From UMGS1958 sp045542415 (GTDB lineage: Bacteria; Bacillota; Clostridia; UBA1381): a stretch of DNA of 64,000 bases. How positions within the stretch are numbered: the first letter of the stretch is position 1; every line of letters begins with the position of its first letter. The notes under the pieces were generated by a model that did not search any database, was not told where the DNA came from, and saw nothing but the letters and a program-made list of their open reading frames with translations. The translations under genes were made by a program, and so were the position numbers. The stretch is from contig JAZQKZ010000018.1 of the NCBI GenBank assembly GCA_045542415.1, forward strand, positions 45,487-109,486, written 5' to 3'. Positions 1 through 7,753 of this stretch are shown here, piece after piece.

Positions 1-446
1 AGTCCGATTGTTTCACTGATGAACCTGACCGGAACCATTGTTTTTGTTTCCTTGCCTTTCTCGGCAATGAGCTTAGGCACAACATTCCCCGGAATTGTTG
101 TACGTTTTCCGTTTACATATGCCATATTATTATTAATATACATTCTTATATATGTTGTTCCGTGTTCAACCTCGACACAGCGTGTTTCGCCGTTATAGCT
201 GACCGTTGCACCAAGCTCTTCAAAAATCTCACGAACCGGTACCAAAGCTCTGTCATTAAAAATAATCGGACTTAATGGAAGATTATCCATTGCACGGTTA
301 TTTACAACAAGCTTATATATTGAGCCTGTATATTCCACAGTACGTCCGTCATATTCAAGCTGCATACGCTGCGCATTAGCAGTTATTGAACACATAGCAC
401 ACATGAGCATAATAAGTGCCGCAATGTACTTTTTCAGAAATTTCAT
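1..446 (-). CDS. Secreted protein with copper-amine-oxidase-like (stalk) domain, 3' end outside window
   Basis: Only the N-terminal 148 or so residues are present; the gene runs off the left edge. The start at 446 has a GGAG site at about 453-457. Residues 1-25 (MKFLKKYIAALIMLMCAMCS followed by ITANA) form a typical signal peptide. The rest carries the pattern of the copper amine oxidase N-terminal-like domain (ALVPVREIFEELGATVSYNG, then TMVPVRFISETIG), a module common in cell-surface proteins of Clostridia, where it is thought to be structural, not catalytic. It begins 27 bp after ruvB on the same strand, so it is probably co-transcribed with ruvAB. The enzymatic part, if any, cannot be seen. 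Confidence 0.75.
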   Translation of the reverse strand, partial: MKFLKKYIAALIMLMCAMCSITANAQRMQLEYDGRTVEYTGSIYKLVVNNRAMDNLPLSPIIFNDRALVPVREIFEELGATVSYNGETRCVEVEHGTTYIRMYINNNMAYVNGKRTTIPGNVVPKLIAEKGKETKTMVPVRFISETIG

Positions 447-473
447 TTTATTTCTCCTTTTATCCCTATACTT

Positions 474-1496
474 TTATTCAGTGTCCTTATTATAGCTTAT
501 TCCGAAATAATCATATGCTGTCTGAGTTGCAATTCTTCCTCTCGGTGTTCTTGCAATAAAACCAAGCTGCAACAGATACGGTTCATATACATCCTCAATC
601 GTATTTGAATCCTCGCCTATCGTTGCCGCAAGCGTATCAAGCCCCACCGGTCCGCCGCCAAAGTTTTCAATCATTGCCATCATCATTCGTCTGTCAATGA
701 TATCAAGACCAAGCTCATCAACTTCCATCATCTTTAACGCTTCATCCGCAATTTTCCACGTTATATTTCCATCGTATTTCACCTGAGCATAGTCTCTTAC
801 ACGCTTTAAAAATCTGTTTGCAATTCTCGGCGTTCCTCTCGAACGTGATGCGATTTCTGCCGCACCCTCTTCATCCATCGTAACCCCTAACAAGCCTGCA
901 CTTCTTACTACAATTTTCTGAAGCTCTTCCGGAGAATACAGCTCAAGCCTGCTTATAACGCCGAATCGGTCACGCAAGGGTGCTGTCAAAAGACCTGCTC
1001 TTGTAGTTGCACCAATAAGTGTGAATTTCGGCAAATCAATTCTTATTGATTTTGCAGATGGACCCTTGCCTATAATAATATCAAGAGCATAGTCCTCCAT
1101 TGCAGGATATAAAATCTCCTCCACCGTTCTTGACATACGGTGGATTTCGTCTATGAATAAAATGTCATGCTCCGATAAATTAGTCAGTATCGCTGCCAGG
1201 TCTCCTGCCTTTTCAATTGCAGGACCTGATGTTATTCGTATGTTGACACCCATTTCATTGGCTATAATTCCGGCAAGTGTCGTTTTACCCAATCCCGGCG
1301 GTCCGTATAAAAGCACATGGTCAAGTGCTTCCTTACGTTCCTTTGCTGCCTGTATGTATATTTCAAGATTTGCCTTTGCACGTTCCTGTCCTACATATTC
1401 CTCCAACGAACGCGGTCTCAATCCGTATTCTATATCGCCGTCCTCGTCAATGAAGCCGCCGCTTACAATTCTTTCATCTTCATCAAATAAGCCCAT
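474..1496 (-). CDS. ruvB: Holliday junction branch migration helicase RuvB
   Basis: 340-residue AAA+ motor that drives Holliday junction branch migration with RuvA during recombinational repair. Visible: Walker A GPPGLGKTT (about 65-73), Walker B LFIDEIHR (about 113-120), sensor 1 GATTRAG, arginine-finger stretch LRDRFG, and the C-terminal winged helix ending in TPRGRIAT. A GTG nine bases further upstream is in frame, but AGGAG lies 8-9 bases before the ATG at 1496, so the ATG is preferred. It follows ruvA by 27 bp; ruvC is not adjacent. Confidence 0.97.
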   Translation of the reverse strand: MGLFDEDERIVSGGFIDEDGDIEYGLRPRSLEEYVGQERAKANLEIYIQAAKERKEALDHVLLYGPPGLGKTTLAGIIANEMGVNIRITSGPAIEKAGDLAAILTNLSEHDILFIDEIHRMSRTVEEILYPAMEDYALDIIIGKGPSAKSIRIDLPKFTLIGATTRAGLLTAPLRDRFGVISRLELYSPEELQKIVVRSAGLLGVTMDEEGAAEIASRSRGTPRIANRFLKRVRDYAQVKYDGNITWKIADEALKMMEVDELGLDIIDRRMMMAMIENFGGGPVGLDTLAATIGEDSNTIEDVYEPYLLQLGFIARTPRGRIATQTAYDYFGISYNKDTE

Positions 1497-1523
1497 CGGA
1501 AACACTCCTTTCCACTGTATATT

Positions 1524-2117
1524 TTAAAATAATCTGACAAGTGCTTTCTTGACATATTCCTCGACACTCATATCTCCATCTACGGCAAGCACTGCTTTTT
1601 TTGCTTCATCCGCACTATAACCAAGAACCACAAGCGCACTTACAGCTTCATTCCTTGCATCGCTTGCTACGGCAATCTCCTCCATACCGCTGTCGGCTGG
1701 CAAGTCAATATCTATATTCTTCATCTTGTCCCGAAGCTCCAATATTACTCTTTTTGCAAGCTTAGGTCCTACGCCCTGTGCCTTTGTGATTACTTTCACA
1801 TTATCACAGATAACTGCTGCTGCAAATTCCGACGGTGTTGTAACCGACAAAATAGAAATTGCTGCCTTAGGTCCCACTCCCGATACAGAAATCAGACTTT
1901 CAAACATATTCTTTTCCTCAAGAGTAATAAAACCAAACAGTTCCTGAGCGTCCTCACGCACCACAAAATGCGTATATACGGTTATTTCCTTATCATTATC
2001 CCCGATTGCCGAAAGCGAATTTGCAGAGCTGTTAATCTTATAGCCCACACCGCCTGCTTCAACCACTACATAATTCAAGCCCTTTATAACAGGCTTTCCC
2101 TTTATATAATAATACAT
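1524..2117 (-). CDS. ruvA: Holliday junction DNA-binding protein RuvA
   Basis: 197 residues, normal for the family. RuvA tetramers bind the four-way junction and load RuvB. The N-terminal OB-fold starts MYYYIKGKPVIKGLNYVVVE, followed by the helix-hairpin-helix segments (LISVSGVGPKAA, AQGVGPKLAKRVILEL) and the C-terminal RuvB-binding domain after an acidic linker. The frame remains open upstream to 2219, but that extension is not RuvA-like, and GGAG lies 7 bases before the ATG at 2117. Operon with ruvB. Confidence 0.96.
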   Translation of the reverse strand: MYYYIKGKPVIKGLNYVVVEAGGVGYKINSSANSLSAIGDNDKEITVYTHFVVREDAQELFGFITLEEKNMFESLISVSGVGPKAAISILSVTTPSEFAAAVICDNVKVITKAQGVGPKLAKRVILELRDKMKNIDIDLPADSGMEEIAVASDARNEAVSALVVLGYSADEAKKAVLAVDGDMSVEEYVKKALVRLF

Positions 2118-2145
2118 ACGTTTCTCCGTTTTTTTCTTAGATAAA

Positions 2146-2174
2146 GAAAACACTGAATAATCATCAGTGTTTTC
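2146..2174 (-). terminator. Hairpin terminator after the pectate lyase gene
   Basis: Perfect 11-bp stem gaaaacactga/tcagtgttttc with a 7-base loop, in the gap between the pectate lyase stop (2233) and ruvA. Read on the minus strand the stem is followed by TTTATC. It separates the lyase transcript from ruvAB; the short T tract makes its strength uncertain. Confidence 0.55.
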
Positions 2175-2232
2175 TCTCATTATATTATATTTTATCTGAT
2201 TTGTCAAGCATCGACACATGCGTACAAAAATT

Positions 2233-5200
2233 TTACAGCTTGTTAATTACATATACTTCGCACTGCGGCTTGCTGCTTTCATCCCATACCATTACCTTGA
2301 CAATCTCTTCTGACGGAATTTCATATTCATTCACATTCCATGCTTCAATGTCAGAAATCACAAGAGAAACAAGCTTTCCGTTTTCATAGCCTGCAATATA
2401 AACAGTACCATTTTTCTCTGCCTTTACTTTAACCTTACCGTTTTCCTCTGTAACAAAAGTCTGAGGTTCAGGTGTTGCTGTTTCTTCCGGCTTTGGGGTT
2501 GCTGTCGGCTCCGGTGTCGTTGTCTCTTCCGGCTTCGGGGTTGCTGTCGGCTCCGGTGTCGCCGTCTCTTCCGGCTTCGGGGTTGCTGTCGGCTCCGGTG
2601 TCGCCGTCTCTTCCGGCTTCAGGGTTGCTGTCGGCTCCGGTGTCGCCGTCTCTTCCGGCTTTGGCGTTGCGGTCGGCTTCGGCGTAGGTGTTGGAATTTC
2701 CACCGGTTCTCCTGTCGGAGTATAATATATGCCGAAAATATTGAGTCCACTGCCCTTTGAATAGATATATACACTGTTTCCGCCGCTTACATCGCAAGTC
2801 AGATATCCTGCTTCACCCGGCTCTACTCCCAAAACAGAAATTTCTTCTCCATTCTGCATCACTGCCATATATCTGGTATCACCCTTTGATGATGCATGCG
2901 TAAACGCAACATTTACAATACCATCTGCCGCAGGAAGTATTTCAACCGCACCCGATACCGGGATTCCATTCTCATCAAAGCTCGCGCCGCCGCCAAGCTT
3001 TAATCTTGATACATATGACACACCCTCGATTGTCTTGGCACTTCCGTCAACAGTCATCTTTGAATTGCCAAGAACACGCATATAATCTCCTACAAACGTT
3101 TCGCCTGCTATTGCACCGTAATAGTCATCAAATATCCAGCCCGTCTTTTCCTCTACAGCTCTCAAGCCGATTTCAACATCTGTTTCTCCGTTTACTGTAA
3201 GCTTCGAATATCCTGCCATAGTGAAATATTCTTTTACAGGTGTTCCCTGCACAGAATCCACCGCAATTCCTATATACATAGTTTCAGGAAGCTCACTGTA
3301 TTCAATACTCATCGGCTGACGCGGATTATCTGTCCACACACTGCCGCTGTTTGAAACGGAGAATGTCAGGGTATTCCCCTCTCTCTGTATTCTCATGTAC
3401 TGTGGCAGGATATATTCCGATGCACTTGAATCATATGATGAACCGTTACTAAGAGTTTTTCCGCTGCTGTCCTTAAAGTATGTTTCCTTTGTATTTTCAC
3501 TCTCACTCATTCTGCTTACCACACGGACATTTTCTCCGTATTTAAGCCAACCGTCTGCCACCATACCCATAACCGCATTCGGCTCAAGAGAGGTTCTTGC
3601 CATAAGTCCGCTTATCTGACCATTTTCATACTTTGGTAAATCATCTATCTTTACAGTGATATCAAAATCTCCATCCACCGCTTTATACATAAAGCCACAT
3701 GAATCTTCATACGCGGAAGTAATTTTTCCGGAGCCTGTTACTGTATATACTCCCGTTTTATAATCCAGCCATGCACTGCCCTTATCCTCAAATGCACCGT
3801 CGCCTATATTTACAAATTCAAAGCTACCTGCGTCACCCACTGATTTTACATATACAATCGATACTGTACTCTGTGTAGCCTCACCCTTTTCATTATAGGC
3901 ACGGCACGAAAGATAATGCTCACCCGTTGCAAGCGATATACTGTCATTTATCTCTGCTCCGTCATAAGTTGCTATAAGCTTATTTGAATCATAAAGCTCC
4001 ATCTTTGTTACTTCCACGCCGTTAACAGCATCCGCAACTGCATGATATGTAACCGTTTCATCCTCGTTTATTACTGCCCAGTTTCCGTTATCTACGCTAT
4101 ATCCGTTAATTTCATCATCCATTGCAGCCGTAGCCGGCGACAGAACCGTAATCATCGGATTTGACGGAGCCTCCTGCTGCTGTGTCCAGTCGTTTACATA
4201 TGCTTCAATAAGCATATATCCTGCAAACTCACCGTCTGAAATCACACTTGTTTCCTTATATCCGTCAAATCCATGCTCACTAATCCATTCCTGAGGAATC
4301 TCAAAAACACGTTCTGTTTTTTCTGTTTCGATTATTCCGCCTGTTTCATTTGCATTATTGATAATTCTTCCTGTACGGTTTTTAACGTCATTTACAATTC
4401 TTGCATCAATTGCATCACGCTTAGGCAATGTTGCACCTGCATTTTCAAGCACATATTCATACGCTTCTTCAGCACTATTTTCTTCGTATGCATAATTCCC
4501 CATATCCACTTCTTCCGTAAGGAACTCTGCATAATCACTGTTATTAATGCCCCTTGTGTTATCCGCTGTTACTTCTGTATAGCCCTCTACATAATTACCG
4601 TTAAAGTAGAACTGCGAATACGGCTCCTGTCCGCTGTTGCTGACATCAAATATACGTCCCCGTATTCCGTATCCCGTTCCCGGTCCGTATTTATAATAAT
4701 TATTCACCCAGTTTACCACTGACGGAGTCTGTGTTTTATTATTATATGAATACGGCTCCGCACCGTACGCCGAGTTTGTTTTTCCCCAGTTATATATTAC
4801 ATTATTTGAAAAATCAGTCTTTTTAAGCTCACGGTCAAGTCTGGGCGAACGGCTGTCATGATGTGCAAACAGATTATTTAACCAGCTTGAGCTTGTTGCT
4901 CCTACGATTCCGCCATATCCGTGTGCACCCTTGATATGATTGCTCATTCTAAGACTCTCAGCTGCAATACAGTTCTGAACGGTAAGATAGCTGCCCGGAG
5001 TCCTGCTCTCTGACGAGCCAGCATACAGTGTCATCATTTCATCAACTGACCATGACATTGAACAATGATCAAGAATGATATTCCTGTTCCATCTTCCGCC
5101 GATTGCATCCGGCTCACCGCCATTTTTGTCTGTCGGACGCACTCTGATATGCCTCATTATTACATTCGATACTCCATCCTTTATAAGGATATCACCGCCT

Positions 5201-5529
5201 GTAAAGGTTATACCATCTCCCGGTGCAGTCTGACCTAAAATAGTAAGATTGTTACTTCCTATTGTAAGAGTACCGTTAAGTTCAATCGTACCGCCGACAT
5301 CAAATACTATAACTCGGCCTGTTTCTGATACCGCATCAGCAAAAGAACCGCTGCCCTTTGCATTAAGATTTGTAACATGATACACTGACGGCGAGCTTGA
5401 TGCTCTTGCACCCTTTGTATATTTACCGCCGCCCTCTGCGCCCGGAAATGCAGGAACATCTGCCGCAAGAGCTGTTAGTGAACACATCATTGCTCCTGTC
5501 AGCGCCAATACCGCTAATTTCTTTTTCAT
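2233..5529 (-). CDS. Secreted multidomain pectate lyase (PL1-like)
   Basis: 1,098 residues. Cleaves polygalacturonate by beta-elimination outside the cell (family-level inference). Signal peptide 1-22 (ends ALAADV). Residues about 24-400 form a PL1-type right-handed beta-helix: FPGAEGGGKYTKGAR, RVIVFDVGGTIEL, LTILGQTAPGDGITF, IMRHIRVRP, ILDHCSMSWSVDEM and HHDSRSPRLD, the last holding the likely catalytic Arg. Then follow an Ig-like segment (about 480-570), a beta-rich DUF1349/concanavalin-like region (about 570-760), a further beta domain (about 800-940), a Thr/Pro/Glu repeat linker (about 946-1021) and a small C-terminal module with VKVMVWD that recurs in two other secreted proteins here. 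An in-frame start at 5607 is rejected because GGAG precedes the ATG at 5529 and the signal peptide begins there. Confidence 0.88.
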   Translation of the reverse strand: MKKKLAVLALTGAMMCSLTALAADVPAFPGAEGGGKYTKGARASSSPSVYHVTNLNAKGSGSFADAVSETGRVIVFDVGGTIELNGTLTIGSNNLTILGQTAPGDGITFTGGDILIKDGVSNVIMRHIRVRPTDKNGGEPDAIGGRWNRNIILDHCSMSWSVDEMMTLYAGSSESRTPGSYLTVQNCIAAESLRMSNHIKGAHGYGGIVGATSSSWLNNLFAHHDSRSPRLDRELKKTDFSNNVIYNWGKTNSAYGAEPYSYNNKTQTPSVVNWVNNYYKYGPGTGYGIRGRIFDVSNSGQEPYSQFYFNGNYVEGYTEVTADNTRGINNSDYAEFLTEEVDMGNYAYEENSAEEAYEYVLENAGATLPKRDAIDARIVNDVKNRTGRIINNANETGGIIETEKTERVFEIPQEWISEHGFDGYKETSVISDGEFAGYMLIEAYVNDWTQQQEAPSNPMITVLSPATAAMDDEINGYSVDNGNWAVINEDETVTYHAVADAVNGVEVTKMELYDSNKLIATYDGAEINDSISLATGEHYLSCRAYNEKGEATQSTVSIVYVKSVGDAGSFEFVNIGDGAFEDKGSAWLDYKTGVYTVTGSGKITSAYEDSCGFMYKAVDGDFDITVKIDDLPKYENGQISGLMARTSLEPNAVMGMVADGWLKYGENVRVVSRMSESENTKETYFKDSSGKTLSNGSSYDSSASEYILPQYMRIQREGNTLTFSVSNSGSVWTDNPRQPMSIEYSELPETMYIGIAVDSVQGTPVKEYFTMAGYSKLTVNGETDVEIGLRAVEEKTGWIFDDYYGAIAGETFVGDYMRVLGNSKMTVDGSAKTIEGVSYVSRLKLGGGASFDENGIPVSGAVEILPAADGIVNVAFTHASSKGDTRYMAVMQNGEEISVLGVEPGEAGYLTCDVSGGNSVYIYSKGSGLNIFGIYYTPTGEPVEIPTPTPKPTATPKPEETATPEPTATLKPEETATPEPTATPKPEETATPEPTATPKPEETTTPEPTATPKPEETATPEPQTFVTEENGKVKVKAEKNGTVYIAGYENGKLVSLVISDIEAWNVNEYEIPSEEIVKVMVWDESSKPQCEVYVINKL
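2465..2692 (-). repeat. 42-bp tandem repeat, five copies, encoding the Thr/Pro linker
   Basis: The string tcttccggct recurs at 2483, 2525, 2567, 2609 and 2651, exactly every 42 bp. Each unit encodes PEETATPEPTATPK with small variations (TTTPEP, ATLKPE). This lies inside the pectate lyase gene and forms an extended, probably surface-exposed linker. Near-identical units make copy-number change by slippage likely. Confidence 0.95.
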
Positions 5530-5563
5530 AACTCTATCTCCATTTATTTTTAATAATGTATAA

Positions 5564-5592
5564 ATAATATCATAAAATACATTCGTTTGCAA
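5564..5592 (-). promoter_or_regulatory. Sigma-A promoter of the pectate lyase gene
   Basis: On the minus strand TTGCAA, a 17-bp spacer, then TATTAT, 35 bp before the start codon. No operator is obvious. Confidence 0.65.
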
Positions 5593-5611
5593 GAAAACAC
5601 ACCGCATAGGA

Positions 5612-5655
5612 TAAAAAAAGACAATAATACCACTGTTTTTTGTGGTATTATTGTC
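5612..5655 (-). terminator. Rho-independent terminator of thrS
   Basis: 14-bp perfect stem (gacaataataccac with gtggtattattgtc), 8-base loop, followed on the minus strand by seven T. It lies between the thrS stop and the pectate lyase promoter. Confidence 0.9.
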
Positions 5656-5669
5656 CTTAACGTCACATA

Positions 5670-7421
5670 TTATAAAGCCTTTGTTTCAGCTTCTTCACAG
5701 ATAAGCTTGATAAACTCATCAACGCTCATGCTGCCCATATCGCCTTTCTTTCTTGAACGTACCGATACTGTACCGTTTTCGATGTCCTTGTCACCTACAA
5801 CAATCATGTACGGCACCTTTTCAAGCTGTGCTTCACGAAGCTTATAACCAAGCTTTTCGCTTCTGTCATCAACCTCTGTTCTGATAATTCCCTTAGCCTC
5901 AAGAGCCTTCTTAACCTCATATACATAATCAAGGTGTCTGTCAGCAATCGGCAAGAACTTAGCCTGTACCGGAGCAAGCCATACCGGGAACGCACCTGCA
6001 TACTTTTCAATAAGGAGTGCAAGCGTTCTTTCGTAGCAACCGATTGATGTTCTGTGAATGATATACGGATTCTTCTTCTTTCCGTCACGGTCTGTATATT
6101 CCATACCAAACTGCTCTGCAAGCATCTGGTCAACCTGGATTGTGATAAGTGTATCTTCCTTGCCGTGTACGTTCTTAATCTGGATATCAAGCTTCGGACC
6201 GTAGAACGCAGCCTCACCTATACCAATCTTATAGTCAAGACCAAGACCGTCAAGGATATCCTTCATTACGCCCTGAGCCTCTGCCCACTGCTCATCTGTA
6301 CCGATATACTTCTCTCTGTTATCCGGATCCCACTGTGAGAAGCGGTATGATACATCTTCAAACAAGCCCAATGTCTGTAACATATAGTTTGTTAACTCAA
6401 GGCACTTCTTGAACTCATCTGCAAGCTGCTCAGGTGTACACATCAAGTGTCCCTCCGAGATTGTAAACTGACGCACACGAATAAGTCCGTGCATTTCGCC
6501 CGACGCTTCGTTTCTGAAAAGCGTTGATGTTTCAGCAAGACGCATCGGTAAATCTCTGTATGAACGGCCTCTGTTGAGATATGCCTGATACTGGAACGGA
6601 CATGTCATAGGACGAAGTGCAAATACTTCATCATCAACCTCTTCATCACCCAACACAAACATACCGTCCTTATAGTGTCCCCAGTGACCCGAAATCTTGT
6701 ATAAGTCGCTCTTTGCCATCAACGGTGTCTTTGTGAGCTGCCAACCACGCTTCTGCTCCTCATCCTCAACCCATCTCTGGAGTGTCTGGATAATTCTTGC
6801 ACCCTTGGGAAGAAGAATCGGCAAGCCCTGTCCGATAACCTCTGAAGTTGTAAATAATTCCAATTCACGTCCAAGCTTATTGTGGTCACGCTTCTTTGCT
6901 TCCTCAAGCTGCTCTAAATGAGCCGCCAAATCATCCTTGTTTGTAAATGCTGTACCGTAAATTCTTGTGAGCATTGCGTTATGCTCGTCACCTCTCCAAT
7001 ATGCACCTGTCGCTGATAAGAGCTTATATGCCTTTACCTTTGATGTGTATTTTACATGCGGTCCTGCACAGAGGTCTGTGAACTCACCCTGCTTGTAGAA
7101 TGAGATAACCTCGTCCTCCGGAAGCTCGTTAATAAGCTCCACCTTATACGGCTCATCTTTCATTAATTCAAGAGCCTCCGCTCTGGGAAGTTCAAAACGC
7201 TCTATCTTTAAATTTTCCTTTGCTATCTTCTTCATTTCTGCCTCAATAGCATCCAAATCCTCACGCGTAAAAGGCTTGTCTGTATCAAAATCATAGTAGA
7301 AGCCCGTATCAATCGCCGGACCTATCGCAAGCTTTACATTCGGGAACAAGCGTTTTACTGCCTGTGCCATAACATGTGCCGCACTGTGTCTGAGTACCTG
7401 TAATTCATTCATTTCTTCCAT
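5670..7421 (-). CDS. thrS: Threonyl-tRNA synthetase lacking the TGS domain
   Basis: 583 residues; charges tRNA-Thr. The protein starts directly at the second additional/editing domain (LRHSAAHVMAQAVKRLFP, with HSAAH and later LCAGPHV zinc-site motifs), then the class II catalytic core (LRPMTCPFQ, GEMHGLIRVRQFTISEGH, IIHRTSIGCYERTLALLIE) and the anticodon-binding domain. Usual bacterial enzymes are about 640 residues with an N-terminal TGS domain, absent here. The start has AAAGGAAG upstream at good spacing, and the T-box terminator lies just before it, so the short N-terminus looks genuine. Monocistronic. Confidence 0.95.
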   Translation of the reverse strand: MEEMNELQVLRHSAAHVMAQAVKRLFPNVKLAIGPAIDTGFYYDFDTDKPFTREDLDAIEAEMKKIAKENLKIERFELPRAEALELMKDEPYKVELINELPEDEVISFYKQGEFTDLCAGPHVKYTSKVKAYKLLSATGAYWRGDEHNAMLTRIYGTAFTNKDDLAAHLEQLEEAKKRDHNKLGRELELFTTSEVIGQGLPILLPKGARIIQTLQRWVEDEEQKRGWQLTKTPLMAKSDLYKISGHWGHYKDGMFVLGDEEVDDEVFALRPMTCPFQYQAYLNRGRSYRDLPMRLAETSTLFRNEASGEMHGLIRVRQFTISEGHLMCTPEQLADEFKKCLELTNYMLQTLGLFEDVSYRFSQWDPDNREKYIGTDEQWAEAQGVMKDILDGLGLDYKIGIGEAAFYGPKLDIQIKNVHGKEDTLITIQVDQMLAEQFGMEYTDRDGKKKNPYIIHRTSIGCYERTLALLIEKYAGAFPVWLAPVQAKFLPIADRHLDYVYEVKKALEAKGIIRTEVDDRSEKLGYKLREAQLEKVPYMIVVGDKDIENGTVSVRSRKKGDMGSMSVDEFIKLICEEAETKAL

Positions 7422-7449
7422 TGTTCATCTTCCTTTCTGTAATAAAAAA

Positions 7450-7692
7450 ACTCCTAAGCATACAAATAGTACGCTCAGGAGTGCAATAATATACACGGTT
7501 CCATCCTGATTACAGCCTATCGGCTGTCACTCAATTAGTCATTTACGCAGAATCACGGCAATACATACTATAATTTTCCGCATTGCAGCTCGGAAGTGGT
7601 ATTCACATCATACCATCGCAGGAATACTTACAGCCACGATATTCCCTCTCTTGGCGAATTATGTATAATGCTACTGTCTTCGTCATTGCTAT
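7450..7692 (-). ncRNA. T-box leader of thrS (threonine)
   Basis: On the minus strand the leader has the stem I opening CAATGACGAAGACAGTAGC, the AGAGAGGG segment, the T-box sequence AGGATGGAACCGTG (7494-7507) and a terminator ACTCCTGAGCGTAC/GTATGCTTAGGAGT with a T7 tract (7450-7482 plus tail). The probable specifier is ACC, a Thr codon (7598-7600), in the context GAATACCACTTC. Uncharged tRNA-Thr should pair with the T-box and stabilise the antiterminator, raising thrS expression when threonine is short. Confidence 0.95.
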
Positions 7693-7700
7693 TGTAGTAA

Positions 7701-7729
7701 ATTATATCACTGAATTTCGTGGTTGTCAA
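7701..7729 (-). promoter_or_regulatory. Consensus sigma-A promoter of the thrS T-box transcript
   Basis: Minus strand TTGACA, 17-bp spacer, TATAAT. Perfect match to consensus; transcription would start near 7694, just before stem I of the T-box. Confidence 0.92.
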
Positions 7730-7753
7730 GTGTTTTTTACGGATAAATATATT

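Noticed and set aside
2465..2692. CRISPR-like array
   Set aside because: Repeats are contiguous with no unique spacers and are in frame with the lyase gene.
2465..2797. Two repeat-rich reading frames opposite and alongside the 42-bp repeats
   Set aside because: Their regular amino-acid repeats are only the lyase linker repeats read in other frames; no ribosome site or separate promoter.
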